Source: Bacteroidales bacterium
GTDB taxonomy: Bacteria; Bacteroidota; Bacteroidia; Bacteroidales; UBA10428
Direction of reading: 5' to 3'
Assembly: GCA_016933335.1 (NCBI GenBank)
Contig: JAFGBD010000074.1
Coordinates: 1 to 64,000 of the forward strand
Length of the DNA stretch: 64,000 nt
The notes under the pieces are model-generated. The model was not told the origin of the DNA, searched no databases, and worked only from the letters and a program-made list of their open reading frames with translations. Made by a program: the position numbers and the translations under genes. Positions 1 to 8,754 of the stretch are shown here, in pieces (the first letter of the stretch is position 1; the number at the start of each line of letters is the position of its first letter).

Positions 1-200
1 CCTGGTTCCCGGCCTGTTCACCCGATTGTTCCTGAAGCCTGTTCTGTTCCTGGACCTGGTTCCCGGACTGTTCGCCCGATTGTTCCTGAGCCTGATTTTG
101 CTCCTGAGCCTGTGTCTGAACCTGGTCCCCGGACTGTTCCTGAACCTGTTCACCGGACTGTTCACGGATCTGGTTCTGAACCTGATCTCCGGATTCCTGT
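1..200 (-). repeat. Degenerate tandem repeats encoding Gln/Glu/Ser/Gly units
   Basis: Near-identical short blocks recur through this stretch, for example variants of GAACAGTCCGG and CAGGTTCAGGAACAG on the minus strand. They encode the EQSG(E/D/N)QVQ units of the partial secreted protein. Such arrays are prone to copy-number change by slippage, so the length may differ between strains. Confidence 0.7.
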
Positions 201-271
201 GCAATGGCATATCCTGCTATCAGGAATAATGCAACTGCACTAATGATCATTCTTTCTGTTAAATTTTTCAT
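1..271 (-). CDS. Secreted Gln/Glu-rich repeat protein, C-terminus cut by window edge
   Basis: The frame opens with ATG at 271 and runs open to the left edge, giving 90 visible residues. Residues 1-24 form a signal peptide (basic start, hydrophobic core, AIA before Gln25). Everything after that is low-complexity repeats built on units such as EQSGEQVQ, EQSGDQVQ and EQSGNQVQ, very rich in Gln, Glu, Ser and Gly with almost no hydrophobic residues. This predicts an exported, probably disordered protein. I recognise no family, and the missing part could hold a folded domain. It lies downstream of the TonB-receptor locus on the same strand but has its own 342-base upstream region with a box shared with the sigma-factor gene. 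The opposite strand also reads open because of the repeats, but that frame is a shadow. Confidence 0.72.
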   Translation of the reverse strand, partial: MKNLTERMIISAVALFLIAGYAIAQESGDQVQNQIREQSGEQVQEQSGDQVQTQAQEQNQAQEQSGEQSGNQVQEQNRLQEQSGEQAGNQ

Positions 272-613
272 TGTTATCAGTTTTAATTAAACATTCGTTT
301 TAAGCACATTTTGTATTGATTAATACCTTTTTTGCTTCCTTTTCATCTTATAAACCGCATGAATTTATATTTACCCTACTTTTTTCTGGTTTTTTTTCAG
401 ATGTTCATCAAATTTATCGGTGAGTTTGTTTTGCAGACAGATATGAATGCATAAACGGCCGCATTCAAACATAATATCAGCACACAATCCGGTCTGTCCG
501 CTCAGAGGTGAATATCACTTTTTGCATATAAGTCCGGGAGGTTATATTTACTTCATATCTCTATTCCGGCAATGATATCAAGCCTTTTAATAGTGAGATT
601 CAGAACAATCAGC
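272..613. other. Intergenic region between repeat protein and TonB receptor
   Basis: These 342 bases hold no convincing gene. The notable element is the minus-strand box AAAAAAGTAGGGTAAA at 370-385. A 7-bp inverted repeat (TGAATGC/GCATTCA) at about 446-469 lacks a T-run, so I do not call it a terminator. Confidence 0.6.
370..385 (-). promoter_or_regulatory. Shared AAAAGTAGGGTAAA box upstream of the repeat-protein gene
   Basis: On the minus strand this reads AAAAAAGTAGGGTAAA and lies about 99 bases before the ATG at 271. Fourteen identical bases (AAAAGTAGGGTAAA) occur in the same orientation upstream of the ECF sigma gene at 4541-4554. The position suggests a promoter element or operator, possibly one read by that sigma factor. 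This is inference from two copies only. Confidence 0.4.
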
Positions 614-3136
614 TTAAAAATAAACATGCAGAAACAGTGTAAAGGTGATGGGGAGTGCTTCGGCATAAACGCTGACACTGGTATTTTCGTCGGTTGGAAT
701 ATAGGTAAGGTTGGAATATTTTATATTCTGTTTATTCAATACATTTAATACAGATATGCCTGCATCAAGATGCAGCTTTTTAATAGAGAATTTATAGATA
801 ACCGAAGCATCAAGACGGCTGTATGGATGCGCATAATCTACTGTGTCCGGCAACTTGTTCGGGTCGGGGAGCCCTGATCCGTAAACGTAATTCGCAGAAA
901 AATGAAAAGATTTGATTTTTGCAAGTCCGGCAAATTTTACTTCATGACGCTGATCCTGCAATGCAGGCCTGTATGCTTCCGTGCCAAAATAGGTAAAATA
1001 TTCCTCTGTTTTACTAAGGGTATAGGAAATCCATAATGTCTGGTTTTTAAATTCCTTTTTTGCAAAGAAATCCAGTCCCCTGGTTTTTCCTTTGCCCTCA
1101 TATCGGATCAACCTGTCGCTGCTTTGCAGATAGCGTGTGATTCCGCCGGCAGATTTCATATAGCCTTCGGCGCTTGCCGTAAAATTATTTTTATTGAAGG
1201 ACAATCCCAAAGTAAAATGCCCGGATTTCAGCACAGGTATATTTTTATCGTCGCACAGCTCCCAGATATATTTATAGTTACCTGATTGATCCATTATCAT
1301 ATTTTTGGCTGTAAACTGGTTGTATAACCCGGCTGCGGAATTCATACTGAAATAATTGCCAATCCTGTAAACAACAGAAAAACGCGGCTGAATGAAAACA
1401 TTTTGCGATCTTTTGTGGTAATCAGCGCGGATGCCGGGTTTCAGCGTGAGCTTTTCAAACAGGGTGATTTTGTCCTGGGCATAAAAATATGGCACAATCA
1501 TTTGTTTGTCATGACCGAAAACAGTATCCGGATAAGTATTCTCATGTACGGTGGTATAATAATATATCATACCTGGTCCGGCACTGACCATGTGCTTTTC
1601 AGACAGGTTGAGGTAATTATCTGCCCGGCCGTTCACTTCACTGATCACGGCATCGTATTTTTCATACAAATTGTGATCATTCCAGGGCGCCATTGTTGTT
1701 ACCGTCTCTTCAAGATGTTCCCTGTCTGTCTGCAGCTTTGAGTAGCTGAACGTCACATTGCTGGTGTTTTTTTGCTTCCATGTAAATCCGTAAAATGCTG
1801 CCCCGCCAAGCTGAAAATTACCTTCATTGTGATCCAGTGTGATACTTCTTTCACGTCTTACGTCGTTAAAAAAATAGGTAAAATGATCTTTTCCGCCAAA
1901 AAGACTGATATAATAATTGCTCTTTTTACTGCTGCCTGAATACTTCAGATTGATATCCCGGAACCGGTATTCCGGAGTAATATCAAAGTCCACGCCTGTG
2001 CTTTGTCTGCCTCTGCCTGATCCTGATCTGGTGAATTCTATCGGGTCGTAAAGATCATAATATGTCTGACGGTAGGCCAGTATCAGCGATGATTTTTTCC
2101 TGAACGGAAGACTTAACAATCCGTTCAGCGTCATTTTATTGATACAAAGTTGTACAGAAGGAGACAGACGGTTTCCGTCGATTCCGGTAATGTCAACAAT
2201 TCCTCCGACCCTTTCTCCGTATTCTGCACTGTAGCCGCCCTTCATAACCTTAATGTCTTTCGCCATAAAAGGATTAATGGCGCTGATGTTGTCATTGAAG
2301 TTTTTCATCCCGTAAAGGGTATAACCGTCAAAGATAATCTGGCTTTGACCTTCGTAACTGCCCCATATCATCAGGTCTGAGGACTGGTCTCCGGCTGCCA
2401 TTATTCCGGGCTGAAGTCTTAAAAGGTTAAAAACAGAATTGTCACCGTTTCCAGGCAAATAATAGGCTACTTTATGGTTCAGCTTTGTGATGCCGGGGGA
2501 ACTGCTTATCTGTATTGAACGGTTTACTGCCAGTCCCTGCACCAGTATCTCTTCAAGAGCTATCACTGACGGTATCAGTTTAAAAGAGTAATTTGTGCCG
2601 GGTGGTAAAATGGTGTCAAGGATGTAATAACCAAGGTAGGAGATCTTTATTTTAAAAATGCTGTCGTTTGTTGTCGTATATGAGAAAAAGCCCTTTGCAT
2701 CTGAAATCAGTCCTGTATTGTTTATTAAAATACCGGAAAAGGGTAGTGTTTCAAGATTTGTCTTGTCAAGAATCCTGCCTGCGATAATGTAGTTTTTTGT
2801 TTTTTCTTTTGGTTTAGCGGCATAGATGATGTAAACCCCGTCAGACAGTTCATAAGTCAGGGGTAATCCTCTGAATAAATAATCAAATGCCTGGGGAACA
2901 GATGAAAAACTTCTGTCAACACTAAGCCTGTACCTGGATAATTGTCTGTCATCAAAAGATAACATGATGTTGTAGTTATCCCTTAAGGTTATCAGAATAT
3001 GATTGAGCGGTTCGTCGGTGCACTGAACCTTTATTTCCTGTGCGTATGCAGCCGGTGCTGACCAAAAAAGTGTCAACAGGATAATAATTCTATATATGTA
3101 CCGTGTCTTAGTTATTCCAGGAAATGACATATTCAT
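614..3136 (-). CDS. TonB-dependent outer-membrane receptor with STN domain
   Basis: This 840-residue outer-membrane receptor would take up a ligand with TonB energy and signal to the adjacent FecR/sigma pair. Residues 1-32 form a signal peptide ending AYA before Gln33. Residues 33-105 look like an STN (secretin/TonB short N-terminal) domain, the part that contacts FecR in FecA-type systems. Residues 116-190 resemble the carboxypeptidase-regulatory beta-sandwich common in Bacteroidetes receptors. EEILVQG near 195-201 looks like a TonB box, followed by a plug and a barrel ending in Phe. The first bases overlap the end of the fecR-like gene by 29. No SusD partner lies beside it, so polysaccharide uptake is not indicated. 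The ligand (siderophore, peptide, other) is unknown. Confidence 0.9.
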   Translation of the reverse strand: MNMSFPGITKTRYIYRIIILLTLFWSAPAAYAQEIKVQCTDEPLNHILITLRDNYNIMLSFDDRQLSRYRLSVDRSFSSVPQAFDYLFRGLPLTYELSDGVYIIYAAKPKEKTKNYIIAGRILDKTNLETLPFSGILINNTGLISDAKGFFSYTTTNDSIFKIKISYLGYYILDTILPPGTNYSFKLIPSVIALEEILVQGLAVNRSIQISSSPGITKLNHKVAYYLPGNGDNSVFNLLRLQPGIMAAGDQSSDLMIWGSYEGQSQIIFDGYTLYGMKNFNDNISAINPFMAKDIKVMKGGYSAEYGERVGGIVDITGIDGNRLSPSVQLCINKMTLNGLLSLPFRKKSSLILAYRQTYYDLYDPIEFTRSGSGRGRQSTGVDFDITPEYRFRDINLKYSGSSKKSNYYISLFGGKDHFTYFFNDVRRERSITLDHNEGNFQLGGAAFYGFTWKQKNTSNVTFSYSKLQTDREHLEETVTTMAPWNDHNLYEKYDAVISEVNGRADNYLNLSEKHMVSAGPGMIYYYTTVHENTYPDTVFGHDKQMIVPYFYAQDKITLFEKLTLKPGIRADYHKRSQNVFIQPRFSVVYRIGNYFSMNSAAGLYNQFTAKNMIMDQSGNYKYIWELCDDKNIPVLKSGHFTLGLSFNKNNFTASAEGYMKSAGGITRYLQSSDRLIRYEGKGKTRGLDFFAKKEFKNQTLWISYTLSKTEEYFTYFGTEAYRPALQDQRHEVKFAGLAKIKSFHFSANYVYGSGLPDPNKLPDTVDYAHPYSRLDASVIYKFSIKKLHLDAGISVLNVLNKQNIKYSNLTYIPTDENTSVSVYAEALPITFTLFLHVYF

Positions 3137-3983
3137 TTTGCGATTTTCGCATATAAGTCAGGTTTAACGGACGACATACCAGGTTCAAAACTTCATCGGC
3201 TGATGCACTTTTATTGAAAGCTCCGGTGTATGTTTTATCGATGGTTGCCGGTACGGAAATTATGATATCATACTGACGGGCAATTTCTTCAAATACCTGT
3301 TTAACAGGAACCGATGTGAAGCTGAACCGGTTTTCTGTCCAGGATAGAGCCTGGCCGGTATTGATATCAGTCTGAACTTCCAGAATACCCTTTGCACTTA
3401 AAGCTGCCTTCTGGCCTGCATCCAGTATGACCTCTTTTTTGCTGATTCTGGTCATCACTTTTACGTTACCCGAAATGCAGGTAACCTGGTAATTACTGTT
3501 TCTCGAATAAATGTTGAAACTTGTTCCCAGAACGGTTGTTTTTCCATTTGCTGAGGTCACCGTGAATTTTTTTCCTTTCTGTACCTCGAAATAGGCTTCG
3601 CCTTCAAGTTTAACATTGCGAGAAAACCTCCACATCAGAGGCTTATATGATATTATCGACCGGGCGTTGATCCTAACATGGGAATTATCCGGCAGAATAA
3701 TACTGCTGTGTTGTCCTGCAGGTACCCGGATTTTCTTTGTGTATATTTGCATAAATGCTGAAATGCCAATCAATAAAGCAAATACTGCTGCTGCTGCCAT
3801 GCTCATCCACGGCCTGAGAATAACCGTCTTCGCCGGAGTCTCTGTTGATTCCATCCTCTTTTCCAGTTCAGCCCATACTTCTTCCTTACTTTTCGACCAT
3901 GGTACAGAGGCTCCTGAAATCATTTTATTGGTTTCTTCATTAAGGTCTCCCTGTTTTTTAATATTTTTTTGTTTATTCAGCAT
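3108..3983 (-). CDS. FecR-family anti-sigma factor
   Basis: This 291-residue inner-membrane protein should hold the ECF sigma factor and release it on a signal from the receptor. Residues 1-58 are cytoplasmic, 61-80 form one transmembrane helix, and about 85-185 is the FecR periplasmic domain (RVPAGQHSSIILPDNSHVRIN region). Residues 222-290 match the C-terminal DUF4974/STN-like domain usual in Bacteroidetes FecR proteins (VPVKQVFEEIARQYDI). It sits directly after the sigma gene with no spacer and overlaps the receptor gene. The gene order sigma, anti-sigma, receptor is the classical cell-surface signalling cassette. Confidence 0.93.
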   Translation of the reverse strand: MLNKQKNIKKQGDLNEETNKMISGASVPWSKSKEEVWAELEKRMESTETPAKTVILRPWMSMAAAAVFALLIGISAFMQIYTKKIRVPAGQHSSIILPDNSHVRINARSIISYKPLMWRFSRNVKLEGEAYFEVQKGKKFTVTSANGKTTVLGTSFNIYSRNSNYQVTCISGNVKVMTRISKKEVILDAGQKAALSAKGILEVQTDINTGQALSWTENRFSFTSVPVKQVFEEIARQYDIIISVPATIDKTYTGAFNKSASADEVLNLVCRPLNLTYMRKSQNEYVISWNN

Positions 3984-4469
3984 CTATTTTTCCAATGTTT
4001 TTTTTAAATAAGCCAGTGCGGCGCTCATTCTTTTCTCTACCGCTTTAACACTGATATTGAGTCTTTCAGCTATTTCATGGTATTTGAGTCCTTCCATCCG
4101 CGCCATAAGGAATACAGTTCGTTGTTTTTCGCTTAGGGCAGCCAGGGCCTTTGAATAGCTGGCTTTAAGCTCATCATACCGCAACTGGTCTTCCGGGGAT
4201 ACATTATCAGTATCGTATTTCAATGTTTTCCTGTAATTTAGTTCAAGTGTTTCTCTTCTGTATCTGCTTATAAACATGTCGCCTGCAATTTTATATAAAA
4301 GACCCGATATTCCCTTTGAATGAGTTACCGGCTGTTTTTCCCAGACCCGCATAAAAACATCCTGGGCCAGGTCGGTTGCCGTTTCTGTATCTGCACCGCG
4401 ATAAAACAGATAGCTGCGTACAGAATCAAAATAATTGTCAAACAATACTTTAAATTCCTCTTTGGTCAA
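3984..4469 (-). CDS. ECF RNA polymerase sigma factor, FecI-like
   Basis: The protein has 161 residues, the usual size for an ECF sigma factor. Region 2 spans about 5-75 (DLAQDVFMRVWEK is the typical core-binding/-10 recognition stretch). Region 4 spans about 105-157 (LSEKQRTVFLMARMEG, then the helix-turn-helix YHEIAERLNISVKAVEKRM). It starts the operon with the FecR-like anti-sigma factor immediately after its stop. A 14-base box shared with the repeat-protein gene lies 72 bases upstream, which suggests autoregulation or a shared regulator. Confidence 0.95.
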   Translation of the reverse strand: MTKEEFKVLFDNYFDSVRSYLFYRGADTETATDLAQDVFMRVWEKQPVTHSKGISGLLYKIAGDMFISRYRRETLELNYRKTLKYDTDNVSPEDQLRYDELKASYSKALAALSEKQRTVFLMARMEGLKYHEIAERLNISVKAVEKRMSAALAYLKKTLEK

Positions 4470-4540
4470 AGCTGAAATGACTTTATATCATAAAATGATA
4501 AATATAAAGTTAATTCATTATTAAACCGAACAAAAAAAGT

Positions 4541-4554
4541 TTTACCCTACTTTT
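4541..4554 (-). promoter_or_regulatory. Shared AAAAGTAGGGTAAA box upstream of the ECF sigma gene
   Basis: The minus strand reads AAAAGTAGGGTAAA, 72 bases before the sigma-factor ATG. The identical 14-mer occurs at 370-385 upstream of the secreted repeat protein. I saw no third copy in the window. It may be part of the promoter of the cassette. Confidence 0.4.
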
Positions 4555-4719
4555 GGATCATTCACAGATTTAAACAAACGGAATTTTCTCCTGGCTTATT
4601 GACAAAAAGCACCATGATTTGGACTGGGCTTATTGCTGATATACAGCATGTCAAACCTGTGGGAGCTTAATCGGGTGTGTTGAAACAGGATACTGACAAG
4701 GCTTTTTACCGGAGATGAC

Positions 4720-6504
4720 TTATTCAGGCTGGTCTTTTAAAAATATCCTTCCTACCGGATAGATATTCAGATTACTGTCGAAATAGGGTGTATGCCTGTA
4801 GAACCAGTTTAACTGGGCGTATGGATTTGCTTCCAAATCCGGGCCTGATGATTTCCATCTCTCAAATTCATTCTTTAATTCAGGGTTCTTTCGGATCATT
4901 TCACGTGCCATATCTTCCATCACATAAGTTTCAAAATACTCTTTCTGTTCGAAGATGGCATTGAAAAATCCCCACCTGAGAAAAGATTCTTCACTGGCAG
5001 GTTCAAGCATAAATGCAATCAGCCGGACTTTGGGCTGATTTGTATGGATGATTGCCGAACCGGCTGAAAATTCCTTCTCGATCGTGATTTCTTCGGTTTT
5101 AAGATCGGTGATGATTTGCCTTCCTTCAAATGGCGTTTCTCTCCATCTTACATCCGAAAACCGGTAGGTTTTTACAGTAATCACGGTGTCATTTTTCAGT
5201 AAACTATATGTGAGACCGTGTATCACGAGCCTGTCAATGATAGCATTCCATTCCACCGGAATAACATAAGCTTCCGGGATAGTAACCTGCAGCGATACTT
5301 CCTGTCTGTTAAAAAGAGGCAGAAGAAAATCTTCTGGACGGCCGGTATAACGGAACCAGGGGCCGCCGGTCAGATCGCTGGTTTCCCTGGTATATTCCAC
5401 TCCCTTGAAAGGTACCATCACACTGTCTTTCATCGATGGCAGGTATTCCAGTACACAAGGCTCTTCTCTGAACTGTCCAGATACAGTATGTTCATCGGCT
5501 TTTTCAATCAGATCCTTTAAAGAATGCTTCTGATCACAGAGTATGCTGATGGTATGTATGAAGGTGAAAAGGGTGCCTTCTACGCGTGTTTTATAATCTT
5601 TCAGCATGTGTGTTTCGATCAGAAGAGAAGGCCGGTTAAGCGAAGAAGTATATCCAATGGAGAATCTTGGACCGGGCTTATGATCCACCAGTCCGCTTTT
5701 CGGATCATGCCAGCGCCTGAACCAGACATAATTAAATGCAGGATAACGGGACTCATCCAGCCTTCTGAACAGTTCCGGACCGTATATATCAGAAAGCCAG
5801 TTCATCAGATTCTTATCAATGTATCCGTCAAATTCCGTTGTGATGACATACTGGTAATCGGCCCCGTCGGTTGTATGGCAGTCTATAAAGAAATCAGGAT
5901 TCCATTGGTTGAACATTTTAAGCCATGCCTGCATCTCGGGTGCGTCAGCTTTCAGAAAATCACGGTTCAGATTCAGATTATTTGAAGTTGTTCTCCATCC
6001 TGCTTCTTTGGGACCATTCTGGTTAATCCGGTTATAGGGAGAGAACCGTTCATGTCCATCCACGTTGAATATAGGGATGAATAAAATGGTGATGCTGTCG
6101 GGATTGATATCATCTTTACCTCTAATGGCATAATCACGGAATAAAACCAGACCGGCATCCTTGCCGTCCGGCTCGCCCGCATGAATGCATGCCTCTATCA
6201 AAAGCTTCAGCTTTCCGGCGCTGTCTGCTTTTTCGGGGGTAAAGCAGCCATGTTTGTCAAGGATAAGCAAGGGTAGATCACGGCCCTGCGGACTTACACC
6301 GAAAGTCGTATAATGGATCTTATCAGATGCTTTGGCCAGTCTCTTGCAGTATCTGATGGTCGCATCATATCCGGGTGTTTCAAGATATCCGGATTTTTCC
6401 CACCAGGTTTGCCAGTCGGTTTCATTGATCTGACCGACAGAGATCATAGATCTGATTAACAGCAAAGTGATGGAAAGAAGTTGATATAAATAATAATGCT
6501 TCAT
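4720..6504 (-). CDS. Secreted M14-family zinc carboxypeptidase
   Basis: This 594-residue exported metallopeptidase has a signal peptide at 1-24 (cleavage before Gln25). The M14 zinc site is intact: HAGE gives His108 and Glu111, and IDCH gives the third ligand His210. The substrate-binding NLNRD (Asn180, Arg181) is present, and Glu297 in LLIETH is the likely catalytic base. The catalytic domain covers about 40-330. The remaining 260 residues are a probable beta-rich accessory domain that I cannot assign. It removes C-terminal residues from peptides in the periplasm or outside the cell. It is preceded and followed by spacers, so it is probably transcribed alone. Confidence 0.9.
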   Translation of the reverse strand: MKHYYLYQLLSITLLLIRSMISVGQINETDWQTWWEKSGYLETPGYDATIRYCKRLAKASDKIHYTTFGVSPQGRDLPLLILDKHGCFTPEKADSAGKLKLLIEACIHAGEPDGKDAGLVLFRDYAIRGKDDINPDSITILFIPIFNVDGHERFSPYNRINQNGPKEAGWRTTSNNLNLNRDFLKADAPEMQAWLKMFNQWNPDFFIDCHTTDGADYQYVITTEFDGYIDKNLMNWLSDIYGPELFRRLDESRYPAFNYVWFRRWHDPKSGLVDHKPGPRFSIGYTSSLNRPSLLIETHMLKDYKTRVEGTLFTFIHTISILCDQKHSLKDLIEKADEHTVSGQFREEPCVLEYLPSMKDSVMVPFKGVEYTRETSDLTGGPWFRYTGRPEDFLLPLFNRQEVSLQVTIPEAYVIPVEWNAIIDRLVIHGLTYSLLKNDTVITVKTYRFSDVRWRETPFEGRQIITDLKTEEITIEKEFSAGSAIIHTNQPKVRLIAFMLEPASEESFLRWGFFNAIFEQKEYFETYVMEDMAREMIRKNPELKNEFERWKSSGPDLEANPYAQLNWFYRHTPYFDSNLNIYPVGRIFLKDQPE

Positions 6505-6663
6505 GGCAAATGATATACGAAAAATAAAACGATGGTTTTTGCTTACTGCTGTGTCTGAAGTAAAGCCCGAACTATTAAATCATTCATAACGACAGGTAAA
6601 ATTCGAAACAGAACTCCACCCCTGAAGAGAATTGCATTTGTGGTATGATCATAAATGGATAAA

Positions 6664-6690
6664 TCCACCCGGCATGGTGCCGGGTGGATG
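6664..6690 (-). terminator. Perfect 12-bp hairpin after the barrel-protein gene
   Basis: ATCCACCCGGCA (6664-6675) pairs exactly with TGCCGGGTGGAT (6679-6690) around a 3-base loop. It starts 13 bases after the stop codon of the minus-strand outer-membrane gene. Only a weak T-rich tail (TTTAT) follows on that strand, so it may act as an imperfect terminator or an mRNA 3' stabiliser. Confidence 0.6.
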
Positions 6691-6702
6691 GAGGGATATT
6701 TC

Positions 6703-7353
6703 CTAGAATATATAAATGGCACCGATGGATATTGCTCCCGAGGTAGCTATATTATCCATAGAGAATCCAAAGTTAAAACTGTTCGTTTTGTCTTTGTTAT
6801 CCCCATCCTTCTCTGTTTCTGAGCTGAATCCGAAACCAAAAAGATTTATTTGGGCTTCCAGCATGACATGATCACCAACTTCCAAAGCAACGCCGGGAAA
6901 GACATTAAAATCAAACTCAGTTGTTTTTGGGCCTTCGGTTTCTGTGCTGCCGGTTTTGGTTTTCTCTGATCCAATGGCAACGCCTGCCTGCGCCTGACCA
7001 AATACAGAGAATTTATTAAAATGTGCGGCATAGTAACGTACAAAAGGGAGGAATCCCACGGTGGTTTCTGTGTTAATGGTCTTATCACCGCCCTCGGTAA
7101 AAGGTGGAGTAGAGCTCCTGTCGATTGATGCCAGGATTCTTAGTCCAGCTGCCAGGTTATCTGACAGGAAATAGCCTGCCATCGGAGCAAAATTCAGATC
7201 AAGATAGGATGTTTTGTCCTGTTCCCCTGCACCATAATCATAGTTGCCGCCTGAAGTGCTGAAACCGATAGTTCCGCCGGTAAACAACTGGGCATTCAGA
7301 TAGCATGAGGTGACGATTGTCAGAAACAAAATGAAGAAAGATGTTCTTTTCAT
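6703..7353 (-). CDS. Small outer-membrane beta-barrel protein
   Basis: The 216-residue product has a signal peptide (1-21, ending LNA before Gln22). It then has alternating amphipathic strands with glycine-rich turns (GGTIGFSTSGG, MAGYFLSDNLAAGLRI, FVRYYAAHFNKFSVFGQAQ) and a terminal Phe, the pattern of an 8- to 10-strand barrel. This fits the OmpW/PorT-like outer-membrane families of Bacteroidetes, but no specific function can be read. Two charged loops (about 125-140 and 180-192) are probably surface-exposed. It is flanked by spacers and followed by a strong hairpin, so it is likely a single-gene transcript. Confidence 0.8.
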   Translation of the reverse strand: MKRTSFFILFLTIVTSCYLNAQLFTGGTIGFSTSGGNYDYGAGEQDKTSYLDLNFAPMAGYFLSDNLAAGLRILASIDRSSTPPFTEGGDKTINTETTVGFLPFVRYYAAHFNKFSVFGQAQAGVAIGSEKTKTGSTETEGPKTTEFDFNVFPGVALEVGDHVMLEAQINLFGFGFSSETEKDGDNKDKTNSFNFGFSMDNIATSGAISIGAIYIF

Positions 7354-7671
7354 AGGTTTTAAAAGATTTGGTTCTGCTTACTCTTTAGGTTTTTCAGCTT
7401 CCACCCCTTACTCTGTTTGGTTTTCACCGGGATTTTCAGGTAAGCTCCGTAAATAAAACATAATTATCAATCCCCGGCCAGATTCTAATAACCGGACAGG
7501 TGTTATTAAATCCGGTCTTGATATTTGGTCGGAAAGATAAAATTCCACCGAAAGATAAAGTTATTATTTTATTTTAGAAACGAAATATCTTAAAAATATT
7601 GATACCGGACAAACAGTAGGTAAAAGGCTGGTAAGACCACAATGTTTGAAAAAAGCACCATGGAGGTTCAG
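7354..7671. other. Intergenic region upstream of the barrel gene
   Basis: These 318 AT-rich bases separate the barrel-protein gene from the end of menE. I see no gene, no convincing terminator for the menaquinone operon and no clear TAnnTTTG promoter. The direct repeat GAAAGATAAA occurs twice near 7533 and 7549 without an evident role. Confidence 0.5.
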
Positions 7672-8754
7672 TCAATCCTCTTTTATTTTTTCCAACGACT
7701 CTTTTCGTAGTATTTTACCTGACCGGGTATACCTGAACCTTTTAATGTAAAGAAACTCCTTAGGGTGTTCATACCTGCCCAGCCTGGCCCTGAACTGCTT
7801 TAATAACCGGTATTCCTGTTCTTTTGTCAGATGTTCGCCTTCAACCACAATGATCAGTTTCTCAGATAATTTACTGTCTTTTACAGAACTGATGAAAAAA
7901 GGCCGGTTGAATAATCCGTGTATTTTCTTTTCAACAGCTTCGGGGTATACTTTGATGCCTCCTGTATTTATGACATTGTCGCATCTTCCAAGCCATCTGA
8001 AATGCTTATTATCAATCAGTTCAACCACATCGCTGGTGAAGATTTTTTTTACAGAGAGCATCGGTGCATCAATTACCAGACACTGTCTTTGGTCCTGCAG
8101 AAATGAAATGCCTTCCAGGGCAGTATAGTTGTCAGCAGCATCCGTGCCATTTAACTTTCTGAGGGCCACATGAGAACATGTTTCTGTCATTCCGTAGGTA
8201 GCATAAATATCTGACGGGATGTTCATGATTTTCTTCTCAAGTTCAGCAGGTATCTCCCCGCCTCCAACAATGATCTGTCTGATATTCAGACGCCTGATAT
8301 CTCCGAGCGAATGATACAACTGGTATGGAGTAAGTGCAGTAAAATCAACAGATTGCCTGATGTTTTCAAGAGGATTTGCCGAAGGCGGGGCTGTTATCAG
8401 GTTGTAACCTGTTACAAAGGCCCTGACAATCATCATTATACCGGCAATATATCCGGTCGGAAGGCACAACAATGCATTTTTACTATCATCAAGGCTGAAA
8501 AAATGTTGTGTCAGCATTGCAGACCGGACCATACTGTCTTTCAGGAGCCTGATTTTCTTAGGATTACCTGTAGTACCGGATGTTAACAGCGTGATGTAAT
8601 CCCTGTCATCCAGCCATTCACCGGCAAACTTTAAAACCTGAGTAGTTGCAGGTTCAACAGAACCAAACCATCCTTTATCACTGAATAGCTTTAACAGAGA
8701 CTGCCGTTTGTAGAATATGCCATTGAGCCTGATATCTGAATATGTTGATTTCAT
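7672..8754 (-). CDS. menE: o-Succinylbenzoate-CoA ligase
   Basis: MenE activates o-succinylbenzoate with ATP and CoA in menaquinone synthesis. The AMP-binding signature LLTSGTTGNPKK is at 56-67, the YATYGMTETCSH core at 184-195, and the hinge/Asp motif WLGRCDNVINTGG near 254-266. The C-terminal RSGKILRK carries the adenylation Lys. At 360 residues it is shorter than the roughly 450-500 of proteobacterial MenE, the loss being at the N-terminus, as is common in Bacteroidetes. It overlaps the menC stop by 4 bases and is the last gene of the operon. Confidence 0.94.
   Translation of the reverse strand: MKSTYSDIRLNGIFYKRQSLLKLFSDKGWFGSVEPATTQVLKFAGEWLDDRDYITLLTSGTTGNPKKIRLLKDSMVRSAMLTQHFFSLDDSKNALLCLPTGYIAGIMMIVRAFVTGYNLITAPPSANPLENIRQSVDFTALTPYQLYHSLGDIRRLNIRQIIVGGGEIPAELEKKIMNIPSDIYATYGMTETCSHVALRKLNGTDAADNYTALEGISFLQDQRQCLVIDAPMLSVKKIFTSDVVELIDNKHFRWLGRCDNVINTGGIKVYPEAVEKKIHGLFNRPFFISSVKDSKLSEKLIIVVEGEHLTKEQEYRLLKQFRARLGRYEHPKEFLYIKRFRYTRSGKILRKESLEKIKED

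Noticed and set aside
26..229. Plus-strand open frame rich in Leu, Phe and Val
   Set aside because: It is the complement of the Gln/Glu repeat gene; repeats keep the opposite frame open. No start signal or family.
4905..4917. TTTCACGTG-type half-site as a parS candidate, also near 35886 and 45235
   Set aside because: None completes the parS palindrome, and all lie inside unrelated coding genes.
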